Assembly (NCBI RefSeq): GCF_024362485.1
Contig: NZ_CP101456.1
Span: forward strand, 124,001 to 188,000
Source: Natronobeatus ordinarius
GTDB lineage: Archaea > Halobacteriota > Halobacteria > Halobacteriales > Natrialbaceae
Length of the DNA: 64,000 bases
Reading direction: 5' to 3'
The notes under the pieces were generated by a model. The model was not told the origin of the DNA. It worked only from the letters and a program-made list of their open reading frames with translations, and did not search any database. A program made the translations under genes and the position numbers. Shown here in pieces: positions 1 through 7,810 of this stretch; position 1 is the stretch's first letter; each line of letters starts with the position of its first letter.

Positions 1-823
1 CGATCAGTTCCAGTTCCATCAGTTCGAACGCGCCCCCTCGCTCGAGGCCGTCGACGCGGGCGTAGCACGGTCGTTCGGGCTCGAGGCCCATCGCGTCACA
101 CGCCGCCCGGAGGGCGTCGCCCGCCGCCTCGAGGACGTCCGGGGACGGCTCGTACGGCTCGATCGTGACGCCGAAGTCGGGGTGGGCGCGGAAGTCGTCC
201 CCGGTAGGACGGCTGACGGTCGCGTGGCTGAACTCGCCGCCGAAGAAGACGAGCGAGCGCTCCCCCTCGTGGATCTCCGGGGCAAATTGCTGAACGAGGA
301 CGTCGCCATCGGTGCGAAGCGCCTCGAACTACTGGTGGTCCGCCACTGCCGACTCGAGCGAAGTTCGGAACGCTCCCGCCGAACTCGTGGCGACGGCGGG
401 TTTGACCACCGCCTCCTCCCAGCCGCGCGTGCGGAGGATCGACTCGAGGGAGCGGTCGCTCGAGCGCTCGACGAACGCCGTCGGGAGGACGTCGACGTCG
501 CGGTCGATCAGTTCTCGAAGGTAGAATTTGTGGAGGTTCCACCGGAGCGCGTCAGGGGGGTTGAACACGGCTGAGGCCGCCCGCTCGACGGTGGCGATCC
601 AGTTGCGAAAGGCGTCCGGGCGCTCGTAGTACCGCCAGCACGACCGGACGAGCACGGCGTCGAACGTCGACCAGTCGTCTCTGGTCGTCCAGACGACCGG
701 TTCCGCGGAGAGGCCGCGGCCGTTCAGTGCCGCCGCCAGCGCCCGGCCGTCGTCGCTCAGCCGCGGTCGCTCCTCGCCGGTGACGATCCCGAGGCGAACT
801 GGCGGGTGGTCCGTTCGGGGCAC
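1..823 (-). pseudogene. ATP-grasp family protein, interrupted by in-frame TAG and cut by window edge
   Basis: The first 164 codons from the ATG at 823 read as the N-terminal and central part of an ATP-grasp ligase of the kind often labelled RimK-like or cycloserine-ligase-like. A TAG stop then occurs at 329-331. Downstream of it the same frame stays open to the window edge and encodes recognisable ATP-grasp C-terminal sequence, including VLVQQFAPEI, a GEFSHATV segment and RVDGLERGGAFELMELELI. The break is therefore a single nonsense codon, not a frameshift. The likely activity is ATP-dependent carboxylate-amine ligation, with unknown substrate. It could be a recent pseudogene or a sequencing error. 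The C-terminus lies outside the window. Confidence 0.7.
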
Positions 824-892
824 ACGACGACCTTTACGGGATCGACTGCAATAGTAGTTGGTAACGGTTTCTTCAGGTAGAGTGAAGCAGCG

Positions 893-1360
893 TCAGTTTT
901 CGAGAAACTGGTTCAGTTCGCTAAATTCGGCGGGTGAGAGAATAATCTCGGTATCGAACTCGTCAAACCGTTCGAAGTCGTCGTCGATCGTCAACACCGT
1001 GTTTACCCCTTCGTCAATCGCGACGTGAGCGTAGTATCCATCCCATCCGTTAACATTGGCATCACTCGACCGAGAAAACCCACCTCGAACGACGTCATCG
1101 GGCATCCTGTCATACCAGTGGATGCGTTTCGCGTCCATGAAGTTTTGCAGCAGCCGAGACGCATCCGTGTTTGACTGTCCGTAGTACGTCGTCAGGACGG
1201 TATGCGCGCCGAATAACGCAGGATATGGCACGACGGCCTCTATCTCACCAGCAATGGCATCTCGGACGTATGAGAGCGCAGCATCACGAACCGGCGTCTC
1301 CGTATGGGCGAGCGCGATCACCCCTACACCGAAAAGATACGGGCCACTCGTCTCACTCAT
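893..1360 (-). CDS. PIN-domain protein, VapC-like toxin
   Basis: This 155-residue protein is a PIN-type nuclease fold, expected to cut RNA as the toxin of a VapBC pair. The ATG at 1360 overlaps the antitoxin stop codon (ATGAGTGA), which is typical translational coupling and rules out the longer 1537 start. Acidic residues are visible in GWDGYYAHVA and in TIDDDFERFD. The first beta strand, where PIN domains carry the first metal-binding Asp, reads YLFGVGVIALAH. A Gly (GGT) stands where Asp (GAT) would be expected, so activity may be reduced. The pair is visibly richer in A and T than its neighbours, which suggests transfer. PIN assignment is fairly firm; toxicity is inferred from context. Confidence 0.75.
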   Translation of the reverse strand: MSETSGPYLFGVGVIALAHTETPVRDAALSYVRDAIAGEIEAVVPYPALFGAHTVLTTYYGQSNTDASRLLQNFMDAKRIHWYDRMPDDVVRGGFSRSSDANVNGWDGYYAHVAIDEGVNTVLTIDDDFERFDEFDTEIILSPAEFSELNQFLEN

Positions 1361-1637
1361 CGCTGCCTTTCTCTGCGCCTCTTCGAACAGCAGTCCGGTG
1401 TCTCTGGGTAATTGGATCGACTTCTTCGTCGATTGGGATCGTCTCCCCTCGGTCTGAAGCCGCTTGTGCAACGAGGTTCTCCATGCGTTCGATAATCTGT
1501 TCGGGATCGTCTTCAGGTTCAACGATCGCTTTTCCACCCTCTTCGTGGATCTCTACTTCCGTCCCAGGCGTAATTCCGAGCCGCTCTCGAACCTCCTGTG
1601 GGAGGACGACTCGTCCCTTTGAGTCCACCGTGACCAT
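1353..1637 (-). CDS. AbrB/VapB-type antitoxin
   Basis: This is a 94-residue protein starting MVTVDSKGRVVLPQEVRERL, the swapped-hairpin AbrB/MazE DNA-binding fold at residues 1-45. A charged C-terminal tail would bind the toxin. The ATG at 1637 is chosen because it begins the AbrB motif directly; the longer frame to 1724 adds unrelated sequence. It lies immediately upstream of the PIN gene with an 8-base overlap, so the two are co-translated. By family knowledge it should neutralise the toxin and autorepress the operon. Confidence 0.8.
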   Translation of the reverse strand: MVTVDSKGRVVLPQEVRERLGITPGTEVEIHEEGGKAIVEPEDDPEQIIERMENLVAQAASDRGETIPIDEEVDPITQRHRTAVRRGAEKGSDE

Positions 1638-1719
1638 ATTCCCACATCTAGTGGGAACAGTGATAAGAGCTCTGGTCAGATATCTAATGCCACCACCATG
1701 TATTGGTAAATAAAGTGTC

Positions 1720-1772
1720 TCCAACTACTGGGGAGCGTTCGCTGAAACGAGTTACTGTGACGTGGCGATCAC
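1720..1772. repeat. Possible half copy of an inverted-repeat element
   Basis: The segment TTCGCTGAAACGAGTTAC (about 1734-1751) closely matches the left arm of the element at 28507-28630. It is followed by a small hairpin (CGTG/CACG). No right arm was found. It lies in the 172-base gap between the antitoxin gene and the Lrp gene and may be a truncated remnant. Confidence 0.35.
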
Positions 1773-1809
1773 GTTCTCACGGCCTCACAACCGAGTCAGC
1801 GGCCGGCGA

Positions 1810-2223
1810 TTAGCCGAGCTGTTCGTCGAGGATCAGCCGCGTCTTCGTGCTCACGACCTCGTCTTGCTCTCTGGCCTGCGTGATCAGCTCGTTCACCCCG
1901 CGGGTGTCGGCCGCGTCGACGACGAGGACGACGTCCTGTTCGCCCGAGACCTGCCAGACGAAGTCGACTTCCTCCCACTCGGCCATCCGCTGGGAGATCC
2001 GGGCCGTATCGACGTCGACGGCGACGCCGACCTCGATCATCGCCTTGACGTTTCCCGTCCGCGTCGAGATGGTAAAGCGCTCGATGACGTCCTCTTCGGT
2101 CATCCGCTCGACGCGGTTGCGAACCGTCCCCTCGCTCGTCCCGACCTCGTCTGCGATCTCGGTGTACGGCGTCCGGGCGTCTCGCCGCAGGATATCGAGG
2201 ATCTGTCGGTCCAGGTCGTCCAT
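1810..2223 (-). CDS. Lrp/AsnC family transcriptional regulator
   Basis: This 137-residue protein starts MDDLDRQILDILRRDAR. The N-terminal winged helix-turn-helix (residues about 5-55, with TPYTEIADEVGTSEGTVRNR) is followed by a ligand-binding RAM domain (about 65-130). The ATG at 2223 is chosen over the upstream start at 2259 because it begins at the conserved family N-terminus. It is divergent from carA, and a perfect palindrome lies in the shared promoter, so it probably regulates carA and itself. The effector is unknown; arginine, pyrimidine or glutamine signals are possible from the neighbour. Confidence 0.88.
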   Translation of the reverse strand: MDDLDRQILDILRRDARTPYTEIADEVGTSEGTVRNRVERMTEEDVIERFTISTRTGNVKAMIEVGVAVDVDTARISQRMAEWEEVDFVWQVSGEQDVVLVVDAADTRGVNELITQAREQDEVVSTKTRLILDEQLG

Positions 2224-2259
2224 AGAGGAACGTGAGTTCGCGCGGGGTTCACTTGACAA

Positions 2260-2274
2260 TTACGAAATTCGTAA
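2260..2274. promoter_or_regulatory. Palindromic operator candidate between lrp and carA
   Basis: TTACGAAATTCGTAA is a perfect 15-base palindrome. It lies about 37 bases upstream of the lrp start and about 20 bases upstream of the carA TATA box. Its position fits binding by the adjacent Lrp-family protein, with control of both genes. Confidence 0.55.
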
Positions 2275-2291
2275 CTCAGCTTCGAAGACAA

Positions 2292-2301
2292 CACTTATAC
2301 C
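2292..2301 (+). promoter_or_regulatory. TATA box of carA
   Basis: ACTTATAC is centred about 28 bases upstream of the carA ATG at 2326, as expected for a leaderless haloarchaeal transcript. Confidence 0.55.
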
Positions 2302-2325
2302 GCCGGCACAAGTACGCATCTCGTA

Positions 2326-3399
2326 ATGACACCGGCCTACGTAGCACTGGAAGGCGGCCACGTACTCGAGGGGCGTGGTCGTGCTCCGGGGACAGCTCGT
2401 GGGGAACTGGTTTTCACGACAGCGTACACGGGATACGAGGAGAGTCTGACCGACCCCTCCTACGAGGAGCAGGTCCTGACCTTTTCGTACCCGCTGATCG
2501 GCAACTACGGCGTTCGTGAGGAACGCTTCGAGTCCGACCGGATCCACCCCCGAGCCGTGCTGGCCAAGGAACTGACCGACGACGTCACCGAGTGGCTCAC
2601 CGAGGAGGGCGTCCCGGCCGTCGACCACCTCGACACCCGTGACGTCGTCACCGACGTCCGGGAAGAGGGCGCAATGAAGTGCGGGATCGCCGTCGGCGAG
2701 GACGTCGCCGAGGAGGACGCGCTCGCGGAACTCGAGGCCTGCACGGCGATGAGCGACCACACCGAGATCGGCGCGCAGGTCAGCGTCGCCGAATCCGAGG
2801 TCCACAACGCCGAGGGCGACGGCCCGACCGTCGCGCTGATCGACTGCGGCGTCAAGGGCTCGATCGTCGACTCACTGGTCGACCGCGACGCGGTCGTCCA
2901 CGTCTTCCCCTACGACGCGACCGCCGCAGACGTCGACGGCGTCGACCCCGAGATCCTGTTCGTCTCGAACGGCCCCGGCGACCCGAAAAACTACGAGCAA
3001 GCCGTCTCGCTCGTCGAGACGTTCGTCGACGAACTCCCCGTCGCCGGCATCTGCCTCGGCCAGCAGATCGTCGCCCGCGCACTCGGCGGCACCACCGAGA
3101 AGATGGCTTTCGGCCACCGCGGCGTCAACCAGCCTGTCCTCGACCTCGAGTCCGGCCGGGTCGTCATGACCACCCAGAACCACGGCTACACCGTCGACGA
3201 GCCCGGCGACAACCTCGAGGTCTCCCAGCTTAACGTCAACGACGACACCATCGAAGGCCTCGACGGCGTCGGCTGTGAGGTCCTCACCCGCCAGTACCAC
3301 CCCGAGGCCAACCCCGGCCCCCAGGACACCCTCGACTTCTTCGACGACGTGCTCGAGATGGCCGCGTCGACCACTCGAGCCGTTCCCGCCGACGACTGA
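2326..3399 (+). CDS. carA: Carbamoyl-phosphate synthase small subunit
   Basis: This 357-residue protein is the glutaminase subunit of carbamoyl-phosphate synthase. It supplies ammonia to CarB for pyrimidine and arginine synthesis. The N-terminal CPSase small-chain domain spans about residues 1-135 (YVALEGGHVLEGRG start, VFTTAYTGYEESLTDPSY). The class I glutamine amidotransferase domain spans about 165-345. The nucleophile is Cys243 in GICLGQQIVARALGG, and the partner residues are His325 and Glu327 in RQYHPEA. Length is normal for the family. carB is not in the window; the gene stands alone, opposite the Lrp regulator. Confidence 0.96.
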   Translation: MTPAYVALEGGHVLEGRGRAPGTARGELVFTTAYTGYEESLTDPSYEEQVLTFSYPLIGNYGVREERFESDRIHPRAVLAKELTDDVTEWLTEEGVPAVDHLDTRDVVTDVREEGAMKCGIAVGEDVAEEDALAELEACTAMSDHTEIGAQVSVAESEVHNAEGDGPTVALIDCGVKGSIVDSLVDRDAVVHVFPYDATAADVDGVDPEILFVSNGPGDPKNYEQAVSLVETFVDELPVAGICLGQQIVARALGGTTEKMAFGHRGVNQPVLDLESGRVVMTTQNHGYTVDEPGDNLEVSQLNVNDDTIEGLDGVGCEVLTRQYHPEANPGPQDTLDFFDDVLEMAASTTRAVPADD

Positions 3400-3542
3400 T
3401 CGTCGGTCTCCGCACATCGTTCGGACTGGTGGTCTCCGTTTCCGACGACAGCCTCGAGCGGTGCGCTCGGCCGATTGTTTTCGTTCCAACCAGTCCAGGA
3501 CACCGAAAATGAAATGAGGGGTGCGATCATCTCTCAGCAGTG

Positions 3543-4454
3543 ATGAAAAAATCGATCCTCGAACCGATTCGCCAGCCGGAGTACACTGGCGAAAATCGCT
3601 GCGTTCCGTGTACGGTCGTCAACCTGGTCATCGCAGGCGTCCTCAGCGTCGCCGTCGCCAGGCGATCCAGGCGCGCCGGAGTCCTCACCGCGGGAATTTC
3701 GGCGGCACTAATCTACCTTCGTGGCTACCTCGTACCCGGGACGCCCGCGTTGACGAAGCGATATCTCCCGCCGTCGGTCCTCCGGCTGTTCGGAAAGCAA
3801 CCGGAGCCGACGATTCGCGGCGGGTTCGGTCCAGTCGAGGCCCCGTCGACCGATTCGGACGAACCCGAGGAGGCCGTCGCCACCACGCCCGAAGACGGTG
3901 TCGACGACGGCGAGGAGCCGAGCGATCGACCGCAGACGCCCGAAGCGTACTTCCTCGAGCTGGACGTCCTCGAGCCCTGTGCGGCGGTCGACGACCTCTG
4001 TCTGACCGACGAGTTCGAGTCGGCCTGGTTCGACGAGATCGAGCAGATCGAACCTGACGCGATCGACGCGACCGACGCGGCCGCCGCCTTCGGCCTCGAC
4101 GCCGACGAACACGAATTCGAGATCGAATCGCACGACGAGGCGCAGACGCTTCGCCGCGACGGCCGCCTCGTCGGCCAGTGGCCGTCACAGCCTGCGCTGG
4201 TCGCCGACGTGGCCGCCGCCAGCATCCTCGAGTCGTGGGACGGCGACTGGGACGGCTACGAGCCACAGGAACGCGGCGAACTGCTCAACGGCCTGCGACT
4301 GTTCCTCGAGACGTGTCCGACGAGCGGCGGGGACGTCGTCCTCCGCGAGGAGACGGTCGAGTCCTGCTGTCAGTCCCACGACGTCGTCGCGGCGATCTGT
4401 GAGGAAACCGACGAACGGCTGTTCGAACACCCCGTCCCAGAGTCGACAGTGTAG
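3543..4454 (+). CDS. Conserved haloarchaeal protein with N-terminal membrane segment
   Basis: This 303-residue protein is not assigned to a named family. The N-terminus has a CVPC pair at about residues 19-22, followed by one or two hydrophobic helices (VVNLVIAGVLSVAVA and VLTAGISAALIYL). It then has a long acidic region (about 100-170) and a folded-looking C-terminal part with further Cys residues (CAAVDDLC, ESCCQSH). Membrane attachment with a cytoplasmic domain is likely. A GTG at 3540 directly before the ATG is an alternative start. It lies between carA and the convergent purNH gene. Function is unknown; coding status is well supported by length and composition. Confidence 0.75.
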   Translation: MKKSILEPIRQPEYTGENRCVPCTVVNLVIAGVLSVAVARRSRRAGVLTAGISAALIYLRGYLVPGTPALTKRYLPPSVLRLFGKQPEPTIRGGFGPVEAPSTDSDEPEEAVATTPEDGVDDGEEPSDRPQTPEAYFLELDVLEPCAAVDDLCLTDEFESAWFDEIEQIEPDAIDATDAAAAFGLDADEHEFEIESHDEAQTLRRDGRLVGQWPSQPALVADVAAASILESWDGDWDGYEPQERGELLNGLRLFLETCPTSGGDVVLREETVESCCQSHDVVAAICEETDERLFEHPVPESTV

Positions 4455-4581
4455 TGGGAGCGTCGAATGAGTAGTGGAGGCGCCAGCCCGGCACGTCGTC
4501 AGCGAGAACCGATCGTCGTAGAATCGCGTGAACAGCAAGTCGTGTCGTCCGCTTCTCGAGTGGGCTCCACCTCCCCGACGT

Positions 4582-6207
4582 TCAGTCGTGTCGGAAACTT
4601 CGCTGTCCCGTAAACGCCATCGCCATGCCGTGCTCGTCAGCGGCCGCGATCACGTCCTCGTCGTTGACCGAGCCGCCGGGCTGGACCACAGCCCCGATGC
4701 CCGCCTTCGCGGCTTCCTCGATGCCATCCGGGAACGGGAAGAAGGCGTCCGAAGCCATCACTGCCCCCTCGGCGTCCTTGCCCTCGGCGTGTTCGTCGGC
4801 TTTCATCGCCGCCAGCCGGACGGCGTCGACGCGGCTGACCTGGCCCATGCCGATTCCCACGGTCTCGGTCCCCTTCGTGAAGAGGATGCCGTTGGACTTG
4901 ACGTGTTTGAGCGTCTGCCAGGCGAAGACCATCGACTCGAGTTCCGCCTCGGTCGGCTCGCGCTCGGTGACGACCTCGAGGTCGTCGACCGAAATCGACT
5001 GGTCGTCGCGTTCCTGGACGAGCCGGCCGCCGACGATGGGTTTCTCGGTGAACCGCTCCGTGGCATCGCCGAGTTCGCCCACGTCCAGCACGCGCAGGTT
5101 CTCTTTCTCGCAGAGGACCTCGAGCGCCCCCTCGCTGTAGCCGGGCGCGACGACCACTTCCTTGAACGAGTCGACGATCAGGTCGGCCGTCTCGGCGTCG
5201 CACTCGCGGTTCAGCGAGACGATGCCGCCGAAGGCGCTCATCGGGTCCGTCGAGAGGGCCTTCTCGTAGGCCTCTGCGAGGGTGTCCGCGGTCGCACAGC
5301 CGGCGGGATTGGTGTGTTTGATCACCGCCGCGGCGGGTTCGTCGAACTCCTTGATCAGGTTGAGCGCGCCGTCGGCGTCGTTGTAGTTGTTGTAGCTGAG
5401 CGCTTTGGCACCCTCGTTGAGCTGGTCGGCGTGGACGACACTCGCCTCGTCGCAGGTGTAGTCGGCGTAGACGGCCGCGTCCTGGTGGGGGTTCTCGCCG
5501 TAGCGAAGCGTGTCGAGGCGATCGCTCGAGACCACTCGCCGCGCCGGCAGGCCGCCCGCTTCGTCGGCGACGTCGGCGTCGACCGTGACCTCGCCCGCCT
5601 CGAGGTCGACCGCGAGGGCGCCCTCGGCGACCCACTTGACGGCCCGCGGGTAGGCGCGGAACTCGCCCTCGTAGAGGACGCGCTCTTTGAGCGACGCCGC
5701 GTCGTCGCCCTCGTAGACGGGGATCGGCTCCTGGGTGACGATCGGGCCCATGTCGACTTCGTCTTCGAGCACCGCGCCGTCGTCGTCGGTCGCGTCGGTC
5801 ACGACGTGGACCGTACAGCCGGTGACGGAGACACCCGCCTCGAGCGCGTCGCCCCAGGCATCCATCCCGGGGAACGCAGGGAGCAGCGAGGGGTGGACGT
5901 TCAGCGTCGTCGGCGCGGCCTCGAGGAACGTATCGGAGAGGATGCGCATGTAGCCGTCCAGGCAGACGAGATCGAAGTCGTAGCCGGAGAGGGCCTCGAG
6001 GACGGCCTCCTCGTGCTCGTGGCGGCTCATCCCATCCTCGAGGGGGACGACCTCCGTCGGAATCCCCCGGTCGGCGGCGGCCTCGAGCACCGGCGCGTCG
6101 TCGTTGTTCGTGAGGGCGACGGCCAGTTCGGCCCCGCCCGGCGAGAGTGTCTCGATGTTCAGCAGGTTACGCCCCCGGTTTCCGGCCATGCCGGCGATGC
6201 GCGTCAT
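4582..6207 (-). CDS. purH: Bifunctional GAR formyltransferase (PurN) / AICAR formyltransferase (PurH C-terminal domain)
   Basis: This 541-residue fusion covers two folate-dependent steps of purine synthesis. Residues 1-200 are a GAR transformylase, with catalytic Asn103 and His105 in NVHPSLLPAFPG and a following Asp-rich loop. From about residue 225 the sequence is AICAR transformylase, with RYGENPHQ and the KHTNPAGCA active-site segment. The IMP cyclohydrolase (MGS-like) domain at the N-terminus of bacterial PurH is absent; in archaea that step is usually done by PurO. The ATG at 6207 begins the PurN domain; upstream in-frame sequence overlaps the purB promoter region and is not conserved-looking. 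It is divergent from purB. Confidence 0.93.
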   Translation of the reverse strand: MTRIAGMAGNRGRNLLNIETLSPGGAELAVALTNNDDAPVLEAAADRGIPTEVVPLEDGMSRHEHEEAVLEALSGYDFDLVCLDGYMRILSDTFLEAAPTTLNVHPSLLPAFPGMDAWGDALEAGVSVTGCTVHVVTDATDDDGAVLEDEVDMGPIVTQEPIPVYEGDDAASLKERVLYEGEFRAYPRAVKWVAEGALAVDLEAGEVTVDADVADEAGGLPARRVVSSDRLDTLRYGENPHQDAAVYADYTCDEASVVHADQLNEGAKALSYNNYNDADGALNLIKEFDEPAAAVIKHTNPAGCATADTLAEAYEKALSTDPMSAFGGIVSLNRECDAETADLIVDSFKEVVVAPGYSEGALEVLCEKENLRVLDVGELGDATERFTEKPIVGGRLVQERDDQSISVDDLEVVTEREPTEAELESMVFAWQTLKHVKSNGILFTKGTETVGIGMGQVSRVDAVRLAAMKADEHAEGKDAEGAVMASDAFFPFPDGIEEAAKAGIGAVVQPGGSVNDEDVIAAADEHGMAMAFTGQRSFRHD

Positions 6208-6373
6208 ACTCGAGCGGGCGCCCGCAAGCGGGAAAGCGGTTGCGGTCTCGAGCGCGGGTTTGTACACGTCCGTGTTCAACCACACCGACAGACGGTTGGA
6301 AACAGGCTCGAGCGTGCACATTCTCGCGGCTCGTTTCGACACGCTTTTGCGCCGCCGCGGGCCAGCCACGACC

Positions 6374-7762
6374 ATGACCGACACCCACGCGCTGTACGCC
6401 GTCTCGCCCGTCGACGGCCGGTACGGCGGTCGAACCGCGCCGCTGTCGCCCTACGCCAGCGAGGCGGCGCTCATGCGCGCTCGCGTCCGCGTCGAGGTCG
6501 AGTACCTCATCGCGCTCGCCGAGCTCGAGGAGACGCCGCTTTCCCTCGCCGACGACGAGCGTGAGCAGCTTCGCAGCCTCTATCAGGGCTTCGCCGAGGA
6601 GGACGCCAGGCTGATCAAGAAACTCGAGGTCGAGGGCCACGCCGAGTTCGAGGCGACCAACCACGACGTCAAAGCCGTCGAGTACTTCATTCGCCACCAC
6701 CTGCCCGAGGGCAGCGACGCCTCGCCGTGGATCCACTTCGGGCTGACGAGCGAGGACGTGAACAACCTCGCTCACCGGCTGCTCGTCCGCGACGCCGTCG
6801 AGGCGGTGCTGTTGCCGGCCCTCTACGAGGTCCGCGACGCACTCGAGGAGATGGCTCGCGAGCACCGTGACGTGCCGATGCTCGCACGGACCCACGGCCA
6901 GCCAGCGACACCCACCACGTTCGGCAAGGAGATGGCCGTCTACGCCGCCCGGCTGGGGCAGGCGACGGGTCGGATCGACGCGGCCACCGAGAACCTGCGC
7001 GGGAAACTCGGCGGCGCCTCGGGCACCTACGCCGCCCACGTCGCGGCCTACCCCGACGTCGACTGGCCGGCGTTCGCGCGAGCGTTCGTCACGGACCTAG
7101 GCCTCGAGTTCGAGCCCCTCACGACGCAGGTCAACCCCTGTGACGACCTCGCGGCGCTGTTCGACGCGCTCCGGGGGGCCAACGACGTCCTGCTCGACCT
7201 CGACCTCGATATCTGGCTCTACGTCTCCGATCGGTACCTCGGTCAGGAAGCGGTGGAAGGGGAGACGGGCTCCTCGACGATGCCCCACAAGGTGAACCCG
7301 ATCGACTTCGAGAACAGCGAGGGGAACCTCTCGAAGGCGAACTCGGATCTCACCTTCCTCGCCGACTACGTCACCACCTCCCGGCTCCAGCGGGACCTCT
7401 CCGATTCGACCGTCAAGCGCAACATCGGCGCCGCCTTCGCCCACTGCCTGATCGGCTACACGAAAACGACCGCGGGCCTCGGAAAGGTCGTCCCCAACGA
7501 GCACGTCATGGCCGAGGAGCTCGAGTCGACGCCCGAGATCATCGGCGAGGCCGTCCAGACGATCCTCCGCCGCGAAGGCCAGGAAGACGCCTACGAGCAG
7601 GTCAAGGCGCTCACCCGCGGCCGGGACGTTACGCTCACAGACTTCCGCGAGCTGTTCGACGACCTCGAGGTGAGCGAGGACGTTCGCGAGGAGCTCCGCG
7701 CGCTGACTCCCGAGTCGTACACCGGCGTCGCTGACGCGCTGGTCGACGACCTCGAGGACTGA
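6374..7762 (+). CDS. purB: Adenylosuccinate lyase
   Basis: This 462-residue protein belongs to the fumarase/aspartase superfamily. It releases fumarate from SAICAR and from adenylosuccinate in purine synthesis. The start MTDTHALYAVSPVDGRYGGR is typical of PurB. The superfamily signature SSTMPHKVNPIDFEN lies near residues 300-314. Conserved His residues occur in TSEDVNNLAHRL and ARTHGQPATPTTFGKE. Upstream in-frame sequence back to 6104 lies inside purNH on the other strand, so the ATG at 6374 is preferred. It is divergent from purNH, 166 bases away. Confidence 0.96.
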   Translation: MTDTHALYAVSPVDGRYGGRTAPLSPYASEAALMRARVRVEVEYLIALAELEETPLSLADDEREQLRSLYQGFAEEDARLIKKLEVEGHAEFEATNHDVKAVEYFIRHHLPEGSDASPWIHFGLTSEDVNNLAHRLLVRDAVEAVLLPALYEVRDALEEMAREHRDVPMLARTHGQPATPTTFGKEMAVYAARLGQATGRIDAATENLRGKLGGASGTYAAHVAAYPDVDWPAFARAFVTDLGLEFEPLTTQVNPCDDLAALFDALRGANDVLLDLDLDIWLYVSDRYLGQEAVEGETGSSTMPHKVNPIDFENSEGNLSKANSDLTFLADYVTTSRLQRDLSDSTVKRNIGAAFAHCLIGYTKTTAGLGKVVPNEHVMAEELESTPEIIGEAVQTILRREGQEDAYEQVKALTRGRDVTLTDFRELFDDLEVSEDVREELRALTPESYTGVADALVDDLED

Positions 7763-7810
7763 TCGGCTCGAGTTCGGTTACCGGTCTCGAGTTCGGCCGT
7801 CGACTCGTGC

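Noticed and set aside
329-331. TAG read as pyrrolysine
   Set aside because: No pyl genes are visible and use of pyrrolysine in this group is not established; a nonsense mutation or error is simpler.
4528-6564. Long plus-strand reading frame of 678 codons
   Set aside because: It is antisense to purNH and partly to purB. Its sequence is a GC-driven shadow of those genes, with no family motif.
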